Shown: positions 1 to 9,297, counted from the first letter of the stretch. The stretch is DNA of 64,000 nucleotides from Azospirillum sp. B510 (GCF_000010725.1 NC_013856.1:62001-126000); one strand, 5' to 3'. The notes: generated from the sequence alone by a model not told the origin. A program made the numbers and translations.

Positions 1-459
1 GGCGTCCACTCCGGCGGACAGGCGCAACAGCGCCAGATCGTCGGCAAAGGGATCGGAGGTGCCGAGCTGGTCCTTCAGCAGGCGTGCCGCGATCACCGAA
101 ACCGCCCGGCCGGAGACCGCCTGCTGGTCGATTCGCTTGCCGGTGGCCGCGAGCGCCTGATCCAGCGCCGCGATCTTCTCCGGCATCGCCGTCAGGCCGG
201 CGACGGTGCGGTCCAGCGCGTCGAGCTTCAGCTGGGTGCTGCTCGGCGAGAGCAACGAAGAGCGCAGCTCGTCGGCATAGAGGACGGTGCCGCACACCGC
301 CGCCGCCGCCAGCAGGATGGCCAGGGCGACCGGCGTGTTGCCGCGGCCTCCCTGCCGGACGGCGGGCGCGGGCTCGCTGCCGGGCGCGGCCGCTTCGGAA
401 GCCTGCCGGTCCGTGCCGGTCCGGCTGCCGGTTTCGTCGGTGGATTGCACGTCTTGCAT
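1..459 (-). CDS. Hypothetical single-pass membrane protein (3' part outside window)
   Basis: The minus-strand frame is open from an ATG at 459 to the window edge, giving 153 residues without a stop. A GGAG lies about 10 bases before the ATG. The first 45 or so residues are polar and Pro/Gly/Thr-rich. A hydrophobic stretch follows (about residues 47-65, VALAILLAAAAVCGTVLYAD), then a helical region (LDALDRTVAGL, MPEKIAALDQAL) that could form a coiled coil. This looks like an inner-membrane protein with a short cytoplasmic N-terminus and a periplasmic coiled-coil region. I do not recognise a family. The gene is divergent from the efflux operon starting at 1141, so the two may share the regulatory region between them. 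The C-terminus is not visible. Confidence 0.6.
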   Translation of the reverse strand, partial: MQDVQSTDETGSRTGTDRQASEAAAPGSEPAPAVRQGGRGNTPVALAILLAAAAVCGTVLYADELRSSLLSPSSTQLKLDALDRTVAGLTAMPEKIAALDQALAATGKRIDQQAVSGRAVSVIAARLLKDQLGTSDPFADDLALLRLSAGVDA

Positions 460-1140
460 ACGGTCACGCTCCGCTCGGGTTTGGCATGGATGCTGGGTCT
501 CGCAAGTCGACGTCGATGGCCGGCGGCCCCGGTTCGCGGCGGAGGGGCGGCACGAAGCGCGCCCCGATCTCCGTTGCGATCCACCGGTGCCGGGCGGTCT
601 CACCCTCTCGCGATGTCGATATGTGAAACAGCGGTTCCTATTTCGGGTGCCGAGTAGTCCGCATATCTCATATCGGACAGGCTACCTCAATCAGGGTAAA
701 CGGAAAAGCCTGCAGGAAAGTTACACAGACATCCGGGGAGTGAAATTTTCCCATTGGGAATCAGGGACTTATCGTTATCTACCGAGAAAACCTCTCGAAC
801 GAGCAGATTGCTGTTTGCCGGTAATTAAATTACTGGTTGTCAATGTAATCTTTATAGATAACTAAATCTTAGGTGTACATATTTTTGGGAGTTGTGTATC
901 CAAACAGTCCTGGCGAGAAAAACGCCGCAACAAGATTTCTGTTACGCTTTTTCTATATTTCGCTGATGCCTGTCCCAGGGTCGATATTCATAATTCGTTA
1001 GGCTTGCTCAGGTCCAATCATCGCAGGCAAAGCGTCACGCACCGGGCGGAGGGTCGGGTCCGGGATCGGGTCCAAGTCCGGGACGGTCGTGCTCGCGCCG
1101 CTTTGCCGCGTGGATCGGGCCTTATCAAGTCGGAAGCTAC
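460..1140. promoter_or_regulatory. Divergent intergenic region with AT-rich core and an inverted repeat
   Basis: This 681-bp gap separates the minus-strand membrane-protein gene from the plus-strand efflux operon. From about 600 to 1000 it is much richer in A+T than its surroundings, as expected for a divergent promoter region. At 657-678 there is an imperfect inverted repeat, GTCCG-c-ATAT, ctc, ATAT-CGGAC (one bulged base), with the look of an operator or small hairpin. I see no convincing coding frame here. Confidence 0.4.
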
Positions 1141-2946
1141 ATGCCGAACGTGTTTGGAACGGTGGATCGCACCATGGCGGGTCCGGACCTGCCTCCTGCC
1201 GCCGGGTCTGCGGAGCTGGCTCTGTCCCTATGGAGGGATCGCCGCCGGCCGCTGACGCGCACGCGGGCCGTTGTGTTGTCCTCGGCGGTTGCCGCGTCCA
1301 TCCTCTCGGTTTGGCTGCCGGCGGCATCCGCTGCCGCCTGGAACCGTCACGCGACGGATGCGGAGGATGAGGCTCCCCTCCGGCAACGGCGTCCGGCGCC
1401 AACTCCCGCGACGACTCCCGCTATGGACGGGTCCTGGCTGTCGGACACGGGTCAATGGATCGGATCCACGGCCTGCGCCGCCGCGACCACGGTGATGGAC
1501 AGCGCGACAGCGCCGGTGGCGGCGGTCGGCGGCTATGTGTCGAGCGGATCGCAGGCGCTCAGCCAGTTCAGCTGGGAAGTCGCCTATATGTTCGGCGTCA
1601 ACCGGACCCCGGTCAGCCAGGTCCATGTCCCGGACACCACCATGACGGTGGCGTCGGCACAGGAGCTCTCGGGACGCGAAGCCGTCCAGGCGCCGTCCAC
1701 TCCGGCGCCAGCCGTGTCCGTGGCGGCTTCCGCCGCCGCCTCCCCGGCCGTTTCCGCTGCCGATTCCGCCTCCGCTGCCCCGGTCGCCGCGGCGCCTCCG
1801 TCGCCGTCGGAACCGGCGGCGTCCGTCCAGCCGCCACCGCGACCCTCCGCCCCTGCCGCACCGATGGTCGCGGAAGCGAAGCCGCCCGCGCCGCCGCTCG
1901 CCGCCGACGCGAAGCTGCTGGCGTCGCTGGCCGTCGACAAGCCTCAACGCCGCCCCGACGGCTCCTATTTCGTGCCGAAACCCCTGCAACGGATGTTCGA
2001 CATCCGCACGCAGAAGGCCGAGAGCGTGCGGATTCCCCTGACGGTCAAGCTGCCGGGGCGGATCGTTCCCGATCCCAACGCCCATGGCGATGTCGAAGCC
2101 AGCCTGCTCGGCCGGATCGAGCCGCCGAAGACCGGCATGCCGGTGCTGGGCGAGACGGTGCGCAAGGGGCAGATCCTGGGCTATGTCTCGCCGGCTATCG
2201 GTGTCGTCGACCGCAGCCAGGTCCGGCGCGAGGTCGCCCGGCTGACCAACGAGATCCGCATCACCGCCGAGAGCCTCGAGATCCTGAAGCAGTTCTGGTT
2301 CGTGCCCTTCCGCGACGGCAAGGTGATGCAGGCGGAGGTCCGGCTGGAGGGGCTGCGCCGTGAACGCGAGGCCCTGCTGCCGATGCTCCAGACCCAGGAG
2401 GTGCTGCGGGCGGCCATCGACGGTGTGATCAGCGCCTCCACCGCCATCAACGGCCGGATCGTCCATCCCGGCGAGAAGATTTTCGAGATCGTCAACCCGC
2501 AGCGCCTGTGGATCGAGGCGGTCGCCGCCGACCCGGAGGTCGCCCGCGGCACCCAGATGGTGCAGAACGCCAGTGCCGTGACGCCGGAGGGCGATCCGCT
2601 CGACCTGACCTTCATCGGCAGCGGTCTTGCCCTGTTGCAGCAGTCGGTGCCGCTGATGTTCCGAATCGAGAATCCGATCGAGGGGCTGCGGGTCGGCCGC
2701 CCGGTGACCGTGACCGTCCGCAACGAATCGAAGATGCGCGAGGGCATCCCCATCGCCCGCGAGGCGGTGGTCAATGATTCCGGCGGCTCCGAACAGGTCT
2801 GGGAACTGGTGGAGCCGGAAGTCTTCATGCCGCACACGGTCAAGACGGAGACCATCGACGGGCGCAGCGTGCTGATCTCCGCCGGGCTCGAGTCCGGCGC
2901 GCGGATCGTCACCCACGGCGCCCGGCTGCTGTCGCAATTCCAGTGA
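1141..2946 (+). CDS. RND efflux periplasmic adaptor subunit (HlyD/CusB type) with long Pro/Ala-rich linker
   Basis: This 601-residue protein has a basic stretch followed by a hydrophobic segment near residues 45-65 ending AASAAAW, which fits a signal peptide or N-terminal anchor. Residues of about 175-265 are almost all Ala, Pro, Ser and Val, a disordered linker. The last 330 residues hold a membrane-fusion fold: a lipoyl-like half (PVLGETVRKGQILGYVSP), a helical hairpin (REVARLTNEIRITAESLEIL) and a beta-barrel half (GVISASTAINGRIVHPGEK). Adaptors of this kind link an inner-membrane RND pump to an outer-membrane channel, and the pump is encoded downstream at 3762. GGAA lies 9 bases before the ATG at 1141; a later ATG at 1174 is possible. 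The length exceeds that of a typical CusB-like adaptor, mainly because of the linker. No TolC-type partner lies nearby. Confidence 0.75.
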   Translation: MPNVFGTVDRTMAGPDLPPAAGSAELALSLWRDRRRPLTRTRAVVLSSAVAASILSVWLPAASAAAWNRHATDAEDEAPLRQRRPAPTPATTPAMDGSWLSDTGQWIGSTACAAATTVMDSATAPVAAVGGYVSSGSQALSQFSWEVAYMFGVNRTPVSQVHVPDTTMTVASAQELSGREAVQAPSTPAPAVSVAASAAASPAVSAADSASAAPVAAAPPSPSEPAASVQPPPRPSAPAAPMVAEAKPPAPPLAADAKLLASLAVDKPQRRPDGSYFVPKPLQRMFDIRTQKAESVRIPLTVKLPGRIVPDPNAHGDVEASLLGRIEPPKTGMPVLGETVRKGQILGYVSPAIGVVDRSQVRREVARLTNEIRITAESLEILKQFWFVPFRDGKVMQAEVRLEGLRREREALLPMLQTQEVLRAAIDGVISASTAINGRIVHPGEKIFEIVNPQRLWIEAVAADPEVARGTQMVQNASAVTPEGDPLDLTFIGSGLALLQQSVPLMFRIENPIEGLRVGRPVTVTVRNESKMREGIPIAREAVVNDSGGSEQVWELVEPEVFMPHTVKTETIDGRSVLISAGLESGARIVTHGARLLSQFQ

Positions 2947-3071
2947 TGGATACCCGCTTTCCGGGGTCGCCCGATCAAGGCCCCTCCCGGCCAAAGCCCC
3001 ACGGGTCGAAGACCCAAAGGTCACAGACCCACGGGTCGAAGACAATGAACGAAGACAGGATGGAGGACGCG

Positions 3072-3677
3072 ATGGAGTTTCGCAGCAGGACAGCAGGTTG
3101 GTTCCGTTGCGCCGCCGGTCAAGCGGTGTCCACCCTTCTGGCCGTCTGCGTGGCCGCCGGCCTGGCCGGTGCCTTTTCCGGCGCGGCGCGGGCCGAGGAT
3201 GCCGGATCGCCGGCGTCTCCGCGCATCGCGATGGTCCTGGATCTGGCCCGGACCACGGTGCGCGGGGCTGGCGTCGAGCCGGTCAGCGTCGTCGTCGTCG
3301 TCGGCCAGAAGCGCTTGTTCGCCTTCGTCGACCATTATGACAGCAGCGACCCGTTGTCCGGTGCCGAACTGCGGATCGACACGCCGAGGCAGACGCTCGA
3401 TATGACCGAGGTGTCGCCCGGCATCTACCGCTCCGAGCCCTACATGCCGCCGGCCAGCGTCACGCCGCTGACGGTCAGCCTGGCGCTGGCCGGGGCGACC
3501 GCGTCCGGGGCGGCCGACCTGCTGGTGCCGCGTCTGGCCGATGCGGTGCCGGCGACCGCCTCGGCGCACCGTCCAATCATCTGGGCCGGCGTCGCCGTTG
3601 CGCTGGCGGTGGCCCTGCTGTGGCTGTGGCAGAATCCGGTCGCCATCCGCCGTCGCTGGCCCGGCCGGGCCGCCTGA
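3072..3677 (+). CDS. Exported, C-terminally anchored protein of RND efflux operon
   Basis: The product is 201 residues when started at the ATG at 3072, which has GGAGG 5 bases upstream; the frame is open further back to 2943, but that extension is low-complexity (a repeated CCCACGGGTCGAAGAC at about 2999 and 3030). A signal peptide is clear (STLLAVCVAAGLAGAFSGAARA). The body holds beta-rich segments (VSVVVVVGQKRLFAFVDHYD, GAELRIDTP, SPGIYRSEPYMPP). A C-terminal membrane helix follows (IIWAGVAVALAVALLWLW) with a short basic tail. It lies between the adaptor and the RND pump genes, so a role in pump assembly or substrate handling is a fair inference. No catalytic motif is visible. Confidence 0.65.
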   Translation: MEFRSRTAGWFRCAAGQAVSTLLAVCVAAGLAGAFSGAARAEDAGSPASPRIAMVLDLARTTVRGAGVEPVSVVVVVGQKRLFAFVDHYDSSDPLSGAELRIDTPRQTLDMTEVSPGIYRSEPYMPPASVTPLTVSLALAGATASGAADLLVPRLADAVPATASAHRPIIWAGVAVALAVALLWLWQNPVAIRRRWPGRAA

Positions 3678-3761
3678 TCCTTCTCCTTCTTCTTCCGCTC
3701 CAGCCTTCCGGCGGCCTTCGGGCCGCCAACGGTGACGCCCCCAACGGAGACGCCCGTCGTC

Positions 3762-6700
3762 ATGTTCACCTTTCTCGTCGGACTCAGCCTGCGCCAGCGT
3801 CCTCTCGTCCTGATCGCGGCGCTGCTGATCACCGGCTGGGGCGTTCTGATCGCGCGGGACATGCCGATCGACCTGCTGCCCGATCTGCATCCGCCGATGG
3901 TCACCATCGTCACCGAGGCCGGCGGCTATGCGCCCGAGGAGGTCGAGCAGCTCATCACCTATCCGATGGAGCTGGTGCTGAACGGCATGCCAGGGGTGTC
4001 GCGCATCCGCAGCGCGTCGAGCCCCGGCTTCTCGCTGATCTATGTCGAGTTCACCTGGGGCACCGATCCCAACCGCAACCGCCAACAGGTGACGGAGCGC
4101 ATCGGCATGGTGCGCGAGCGGCTGCCGGCCGGCGTCGTTCCCCATCTGGCGCCGATGTCGTCGGTGATGGGTCTGGCGATGCAACTGGTGGTCCAGGCTC
4201 CGGACCTGGACCCGATGGCCCTGCGAGAGGTGGCGGACTGGACCGTCCGGCCCCGGCTGATGGCGGTGGAGGGCGTGTCGCAGGTCTATGTCGTCGGCGG
4301 CGACGTGCGGCAGTTCCGCTTCACGCCCAATCCGGTCGCCATGAACATGCTGGGCATCACGCTGACCCAGGTGGAACAGGCGCTGACCGCCTTCGGCGGC
4401 AACAGCAGCGGCGGCTTCAACGACCTCTACAACACCGAATTCATCATCCGCAACGTCGCCCGCAGCCGTAGCCTGGATGATCTGCGCAGCCTCGTCGTCA
4501 CCTACCGCGACAGCCGCCCGGTGCTGCTGAGCCAGATCGGCGAGGTCAGCTTCGCCGCCAAGGTCAAGCGCGGCGAGGGCGCCTTCAACGGCGAACCGGC
4601 GGTGCTGTTGGCGATCCTGAAGCATCCGACCGCCAACAGCGTGGCGCTCGCCGGCCGGGTCGAGGACATGCTGGAGGAGCTGGCGCCGTCGCTGCCCAAG
4701 GGGGTGGAGGCGCGCAAGATCTCCTACAGCCAGGCCGACCTGATCAGCGCGTCGGTCGACAATGTCGAGGATGTGCTGCGCGACGCCATCGTCATCGTCG
4801 CCATCGTGCTGGCCGCCTTCCTGTGGAGCGCCCGCACCACCGCCATCTCGCTGCTGGCGATCCCGGTGTCGCTGATCGTCACCATCATCACGCTGAAGCT
4901 GATGGGATCCACCATCAACACCATGACGTTGGGCGGCATCGCCATCGGCATCGGCCAGCTGGTGGACGATTCGGTGGTGTATGTCGAGAACACGCTGCGC
5001 CGGCTGGGCGACAACCGGCGGCGTCACCGGCCGCTGGAGGTGATCGAGGTGATCATGCGCGCCTCTCAGGAGGTGCGGTCGGGCATCATCTACGCCACCG
5101 CGATCATCCTGCTGGTGTTCCTGCCGCTGTTCGCCCTGCCGGGGGAACAGGGGCGGCTGTTCGGTCCGCTCGGCGTCGCCTACATCGTGTCGATCTTCGC
5201 CAGCCTGCTGGTGTCGCTGACGGTGACGCCGGCGCTCTGCGCCTATCTGCTGCCCAACATGAAGCATCTGGAGGAGTCGCACGACGGCCGGCTGATCCGC
5301 TGGCTGAAGCGGCTGAACGGCCGGGCGCTGGGCTGGGCGCTCGATCATCCGCGAGCACTGCTGGGCGCCACCGCCGGGCTGGTGGTGCTGTCGGCGCTGG
5401 CGCTGCCGCTGCTGCCGCGCTCCTTCCTGCCGCCCTTCAACGAGGGCACGCTCTATGTCCAGCTGCTGAACCGGCCGGGCATCTCGCTCGCCGAATCGAG
5501 CCGGGTCGGGGCGATGGCCGAGCAGATCATCATGCAGGTGCCGGAGGTGGTCAGCGTCGCCCGCCGCACCGGCCGCAACGAGGATGACGAGGACGCCGAT
5601 CCGGTCAACAGCAGCGAGTTCCCGGTGCGCGTCCGGCTGGACGGCCGTAGCCGCGCCGAAGTGATCGAGGATCTGCGCGACCGGCTGTCGGTGCTGCCGG
5701 TCGACCTGACGGTGACGCAGTTCCTGACCTCGCGCATGGAGGTGGCCCAGAACGGCGTGCGCGGCGCCATCGTGATGAAGATCTTCGGCGAGGATCTGGG
5801 CACGCTGCGCGTGCTCGCCGGCCGCTTCCGCGAGAAGTTCGACGAGATTCCGGGCTTGCGCGACCTGCTGGTCGAACAGCAGGTGCAGGTTCCGCAGATC
5901 CGCATCACGCTCGATTACGAGCGGGCCAAGCTGTTCGGCGTCACCCCGGCGCAGCTGGCGCAGGCGCTGGAAAGCCTGTCGAACGGCCGCACGGTGTCGC
6001 AGGTGGTCGACGGCGGCAAACGGTTCGACGTGGTGTTGCGCCTGTCGGATGCCGACCGCACGCCGGAAACGCTCGCCCAGATGCGGATGGAGACCCCGGC
6101 CGGCTATGTGCCGCTGTCCTCCGTCGCCACAATCGTCAACGCCGCCGGGCCGAACCAGATCATGCGCGAATCGGGCATGCGCCGCATCGTGCTGACCGCC
6201 AACACCGACGGGTCCGACATGTCGGCGATCGCCGCGAGCATGCGGGCGGTGATCGCCGCCACCCCGCTGCCGCCCGGCTACAATACCCTGTTGGAAGGCA
6301 GCTTCCGCCAGGAGGAGGAGAGCCGTCCGGTGATGGCCGGGCTGTGCGCGGTCTCGATCGCGCTGGTGTTCCTGGTGCTTTACCAGCGCTACCGCTCGGT
6401 GGTGCTGAGCCTGGTGGTGATGGCGAACATCCCGCTGGCGCTGATCGGCTGCGTCGCCGCCCTGGTCCTCTTCGGCCAGGATCTGAGCCTGGCCGCCATG
6501 ATCGGCTTCATCGCCGTGACCGGGGTCGCGGTGCGCAACGGCGTGCTGAAGATCAGCCATTTCATCAACCTCGCCCTGCATGAGGGGGTGCCGACCGGGC
6601 GCGGGCTGATCATGCGCGGCTGCGAGGAGCGGCTGACCCCGGTGCTGATGACCGCGCTGTCGGCCGGTCTGGCGCTGATCCCGCTGCTGTTCTCCTCCGA

Positions 6701-6875
6701 CATGCCGGGGACCGAGATCCTGCATCCGGTGGCGGTCGCGATCTTCGGCGGGCTGATCAGTTCCACCCTCCTCGACACCCTGACGACTCCGGTGCTGTTC
6801 CAGTGCTTCGGCCAGGAGGCGCTGGAACGGCTGCGCGTGGTCGCCGAGGGCGATCTCGCCAGCGAAACATTCTGA
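3762..6875 (+). CDS. Efflux RND transporter permease subunit (CzcA/AcrB superfamily)
   Basis: A pump of 1037 residues from the ATG at 3762 (GGAGA upstream; a GTG at 3732 is an in-frame alternative). The usual RND length is 1020-1050. The first membrane helix lies at about residues 10-30 (RPLVLIAALLITGWGVLIA), followed by a large periplasmic loop (MPIDLLPDLHPPMVTIVTEA) and then grouped helices. TM4 carries GGIAIGIGQLVDDSVVYVEN, holding the acidic proton-relay residues of the family. The second half repeats the layout (VVMANIPLALIGCVAALVLF, AVTGVAVRNGVLKISHFINL). The loop motif ITYPMELVLNGMPGVSRIRS resembles heavy-metal (CzcA/CusA) pumps, while VDD in TM4 is more like drug pumps, so the substrate is open. 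It works with the adaptor at 1141. Confidence 0.85.
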   Translation: MFTFLVGLSLRQRPLVLIAALLITGWGVLIARDMPIDLLPDLHPPMVTIVTEAGGYAPEEVEQLITYPMELVLNGMPGVSRIRSASSPGFSLIYVEFTWGTDPNRNRQQVTERIGMVRERLPAGVVPHLAPMSSVMGLAMQLVVQAPDLDPMALREVADWTVRPRLMAVEGVSQVYVVGGDVRQFRFTPNPVAMNMLGITLTQVEQALTAFGGNSSGGFNDLYNTEFIIRNVARSRSLDDLRSLVVTYRDSRPVLLSQIGEVSFAAKVKRGEGAFNGEPAVLLAILKHPTANSVALAGRVEDMLEELAPSLPKGVEARKISYSQADLISASVDNVEDVLRDAIVIVAIVLAAFLWSARTTAISLLAIPVSLIVTIITLKLMGSTINTMTLGGIAIGIGQLVDDSVVYVENTLRRLGDNRRRHRPLEVIEVIMRASQEVRSGIIYATAIILLVFLPLFALPGEQGRLFGPLGVAYIVSIFASLLVSLTVTPALCAYLLPNMKHLEESHDGRLIRWLKRLNGRALGWALDHPRALLGATAGLVVLSALALPLLPRSFLPPFNEGTLYVQLLNRPGISLAESSRVGAMAEQIIMQVPEVVSVARRTGRNEDDEDADPVNSSEFPVRVRLDGRSRAEVIEDLRDRLSVLPVDLTVTQFLTSRMEVAQNGVRGAIVMKIFGEDLGTLRVLAGRFREKFDEIPGLRDLLVEQQVQVPQIRITLDYERAKLFGVTPAQLAQALESLSNGRTVSQVVDGGKRFDVVLRLSDADRTPETLAQMRMETPAGYVPLSSVATIVNAAGPNQIMRESGMRRIVLTANTDGSDMSAIAASMRAVIAATPLPPGYNTLLEGSFRQEEESRPVMAGLCAVSIALVFLVLYQRYRSVVLSLVVMANIPLALIGCVAALVLFGQDLSLAAMIGFIAVTGVAVRNGVLKISHFINLALHEGVPTGRGLIMRGCEERLTPVLMTALSAGLALIPLLFSSDMPGTEILHPVAVAIFGGLISSTLLDTLTTPVLFQCFGQEALERLRVVAEGDLASETF

Positions 6876-6893
6876 TCGACGAGGAGACAGACG

Positions 6894-7130
6894 ATGGAGC
6901 CGACCTCGCTGACCGTTCTGGTCGTCACCGCGTCGCTGCTCGGCGGCGTTGTGATGGATGTGGGTATGAACACGTTGCAGGACTGGTATGATACCTTCTA
7001 CCAGGATGCCTTCTGGAGCAGCCGGAAGGTCAGTCCGGAACTGGAGGCCCAGCTCGCCCGCGAGGAGGCGGAGATCGACCGCCTGATCCGCGAAAGCGAT
7101 TTCGTGAACGAGGAAAGCGCGAAGCCATGA
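6894..7130 (+). CDS. Small membrane protein of RND efflux operon
   Basis: A 78-residue protein starting at an ATG preceded by GAGGAGA. Residues 5-25 (LTVLVVTASLLGGVVMDVGM) form one likely membrane helix. Then come an aromatic segment (LQDWYDTFYQDAFW) and an acidic helical tail (SPELEAQLAREEAEIDRLI). It follows the RND gene by 18 bp and overlaps the next gene by 4 bp (ATGA), so it is in the operon. Small single-pass proteins are known partners of some RND pumps (AcrZ with AcrB), but there is no recognisable sequence similarity to AcrZ here, so that comparison is only an analogy. Confidence 0.6.
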   Translation: MEPTSLTVLVVTASLLGGVVMDVGMNTLQDWYDTFYQDAFWSSRKVSPELEAQLAREEAEIDRLIRESDFVNEESAKP

Positions 7131-8038
7131 TTTCGACCCGTCCCGCTCTTCGCCCGCTTCTCCTGGCCGCTCTGGCTCTTTTCGTCCTGGCGGTCCCGCT
7201 TTCAGCCGGGGCGCAGAGCGCGCGTGACACGCCGTCGGCGCAGGTCACGCCGTTGGAAGGGGATTTCGTGGCGACCGCGCGGCTCAATGTGCGCGAGCAA
7301 CCGTCCGCCCGCGCGGCCCGCGTCGAAGTCATCGACGGCGGCAGCCGGCTGCGGGTGACCGGCAAGGTGGCCGACGCCCCCTGGTACAGCGTGGTGACGC
7401 AGGCCGGCAGGAACGGCTTCGTCTCCGCCGATCTGCTGCGCGCGGCGGCGCCCGTTCCGGCCGCGGCTGCGGCCCCGACCCCGATCCCGGTCCCGGTCCC
7501 GGCTCCGGAACAGGCCGCCGCTCCCGCCGCCACCCTGGCCGCCACCCCAGTCGCCACCCCGGCGCCCGTCGCGGCTCCCGCCCCCCTTCCGGCCGACCCG
7601 GCGCTGTTGGAGCGGCTGGACAGGATGCAGGCCCGGCTGGACGAGATCGAGCGCAAGCTGTCGGCGCTGCCCGACCTTCAGGCGCTGGCGGAGCGTGGAA
7701 CGGCCGACAGCTCGCGGCTGGAGACGGTGAACGCGACGTTGGACATGGCCAAGGGCATGATGGAGACGCTGTCCGCCTTGCAGGATCAGGTCGCGACCCG
7801 TTTCAACGAGCAGCGCCAGGAGTTCGGGACGGTCAGCGAGCGGCTGAAGTCGGTCGAGAGCGACATGCAGCCGGCCATCGACTGGGCCAGGCAGCTGAAG
7901 GACAAGGCCCCGCCGCTGGCGGAGGAGGCGAAGGGCTGGTTCTCGAGCACCACCGGCGCGCTGTATGGCTGGATCGGCGCCTGGATGCCTTGGGGCGGTG
8001 GTTCCAGCGCCGCCAACGCGGGCGCCGCCAAGCCGTGA
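7127..8038 (+). CDS. Exported SH3-domain protein with coiled coil
   Basis: A 303-residue protein whose ATG overlaps the preceding stop. The N-terminus is a signal peptide (LLLAALALFVLAVPLSAGAQS). Residues 45-105 are a bacterial SH3 domain (ATARLNVREQPSARAARVEV, LRVTGKVADAPWYSV, GRNGFVSADLL). A Pro/Ala/Val linker follows (about 106-160, with a PIPVPVPAPE run). After it comes a heptad-like helical part (LLERLDRMQARLDEIERKL, then ALQDQVATRFNEQRQEFG) and an aromatic end (YGWIGAWMPWGGG). SH3b domains often bind cell-wall peptides, so a periplasmic scaffold or envelope-sensing role next to the pump is plausible; no enzyme domain is attached. Confidence 0.65.
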   Translation: MISTRPALRPLLLAALALFVLAVPLSAGAQSARDTPSAQVTPLEGDFVATARLNVREQPSARAARVEVIDGGSRLRVTGKVADAPWYSVVTQAGRNGFVSADLLRAAAPVPAAAAAPTPIPVPVPAPEQAAAPAATLAATPVATPAPVAAPAPLPADPALLERLDRMQARLDEIERKLSALPDLQALAERGTADSSRLETVNATLDMAKGMMETLSALQDQVATRFNEQRQEFGTVSERLKSVESDMQPAIDWARQLKDKAPPLAEEAKGWFSSTTGALYGWIGAWMPWGGGSSAANAGAAKP

Positions 8039-8170
8039 TCCGATTCGGCGGGCCGTCCTTTCACGGCGTGGCAATTTCCTAGTCAGGCGCGCGGCATCGG
8101 CTTGCAAACTCCAGCACCGCATGGGCAAATGGCGGCCTCATCGCTCCATGCAGTGACAGGAGGCCATAGG

Positions 8171-9181
8171 ATGCCGCAGCAGGCTGGACGCTTCGTCGTC
8201 GGGATCACCGACCACATGATCCCGCCTCCCGATCTGGAGGCCGCCGTGCTGGATGGCGTCGCCGAGGTCGATTTCCTCGATTGCCGGCGGGAGGAGGATC
8301 TCGACCCGGAGCGGCTCGCCCGCCTGGACGCCCTGCTGGTGTGGAGCACCCGCATCGGACCCGCCACCGTCGAGCGGCTGAAGCGCTGCCGGATCGTCGT
8401 GCGGTTCGGCGTGGGGTACGACCGCGTCGATGTGGCGGCGCTGGAGGCGGCGGGGATCCCCTTCGCCAACAACCCCGATTATGGGACGGAGGAGGTGGCC
8501 GACCATGCCGTCGCCATGATCCTGTCCCTGCAACGCCGCCTGTGGGAGCATGACGCCCGCGCCCGTGGCTATGGCACGACATGGCAGGCCAACACGCTGA
8601 CGCCGCTGCACCGGTCCAGCGCCGCGACGGTGGGGGTGGTCGGGGTCGGGCGGATCGGCACCGCGGTGGTGAACCGGCTGAAGGGCTTCGGCTATCGCAT
8701 CCTCGGCTATGATCCGGTGCAGCCGGCCGGGCATGAGAAGGCGGTCGGTTACCGCCGTGTCCGCCGGCTGGAGGAATTGCTGGCCGAATCGGACATCGTC
8801 ACCTTCCATTGCCCGCTGACCGGCGAGACGCGCGGCCTGCTGAACGAGGCGACGCTGGCGGCGATGAAGCCGGGCGCCATCCTGGTCAACACCGCGCGCG
8901 GCGAGCTGTTCGCCGGGCTGGACCCGTTGGAGGCGGCCCTGCGCAGCGGCAGGCTGGCGGCGGTCGGCACCGACGTGCTGCCGGTCGAGCCGCCGGCCCC
9001 CCACCCGCTGCTCGACGCCTGGCGGGCGGGGGAGGGATGGCTTGCCGGCCGGCTGGTGGTGACCCCGCACAACGCCTTCCATTCCGACCAGGCCGCCGTG
9101 GAGATGCGCCGCAACGCGGCGGAGACGGCCCGGCTGTTCCTGGAGGATGGGGTGCTGCGGAACAGAATAACCGCCGGCTGA
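8171..9181 (+). CDS. D-isomer-specific 2-hydroxyacid dehydrogenase family protein
   Basis: A 336-residue protein from the ATG at 8171, chosen because GGAGG lies about 7 bases before it; the frame is open upstream to 8102 without that support. The NAD-binding signature VGVVGVGRIGTAVVNRLKG lies near residue 158. The family catalytic signatures follow: NTARGELF (Arg), the acidic residue in VLPVEPPAPHP, and the His in TPHNAFHSDQAA. The substrate region KRCRIVVRFGVGYDRVDVAALE is typical of C-terminal-binding-protein-like dehydrogenases. It probably reduces a 2-oxoacid with NAD(P)H in the cytoplasm; the substrate cannot be read from the sequence. It stands alone, 132 bp after the SH3 gene, and is followed by a hairpin at 9218. 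Confidence 0.82.
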   Translation: MPQQAGRFVVGITDHMIPPPDLEAAVLDGVAEVDFLDCRREEDLDPERLARLDALLVWSTRIGPATVERLKRCRIVVRFGVGYDRVDVAALEAAGIPFANNPDYGTEEVADHAVAMILSLQRRLWEHDARARGYGTTWQANTLTPLHRSSAATVGVVGVGRIGTAVVNRLKGFGYRILGYDPVQPAGHEKAVGYRRVRRLEELLAESDIVTFHCPLTGETRGLLNEATLAAMKPGAILVNTARGELFAGLDPLEAALRSGRLAAVGTDVLPVEPPAPHPLLDAWRAGEGWLAGRLVVTPHNAFHSDQAAVEMRRNAAETARLFLEDGVLRNRITAG

Positions 9182-9217
9182 TCCGGGCTGCCGTTGGCCC
9201 TATCGGTCGGTGAGGAT

Positions 9218-9245
9218 ACCAGCGGTAACATCAATGACCGCTGGT
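9218..9245 (+). terminator. Stem-loop downstream of the dehydrogenase gene
   Basis: ACCAGCGGT at 9218-9226 and ACCGCTGGT at 9237-9245 form a perfect 9-bp stem with a 10-base loop, 36 bp after the stop codon. There is no long T tract after it, so intrinsic termination is likely but not certain. Confidence 0.45.
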
Positions 9246-9297
9246 CTCATCTCAGGGCGACCAAGGTTTGCTCAGCGCCGGCGCGGCTTCTGCCTAG

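Noticed and set aside
1228..3045. A 605-codon minus-strand frame opposite the adaptor gene
   Set aside because: Low-complexity Arg/Gly/Asp composition and no domains; the plus strand has a signal peptide and membrane-fusion motifs.
2998..3046. Direct repeats of CCCACGGGTCGAAGAC before the gene at 3072 as a regulatory or phase-variable site
   Set aside because: Only two copies occur, inside a low-complexity stretch between two operon genes; nothing links them to regulation.
3021..6725. A 1234-codon open frame on the minus strand
   Set aside because: It is the antisense of the RND pump gene. The product is an implausible run of His, Arg, Gln and Gly, produced by high-GC codon bias, and it has no recognisable domain.
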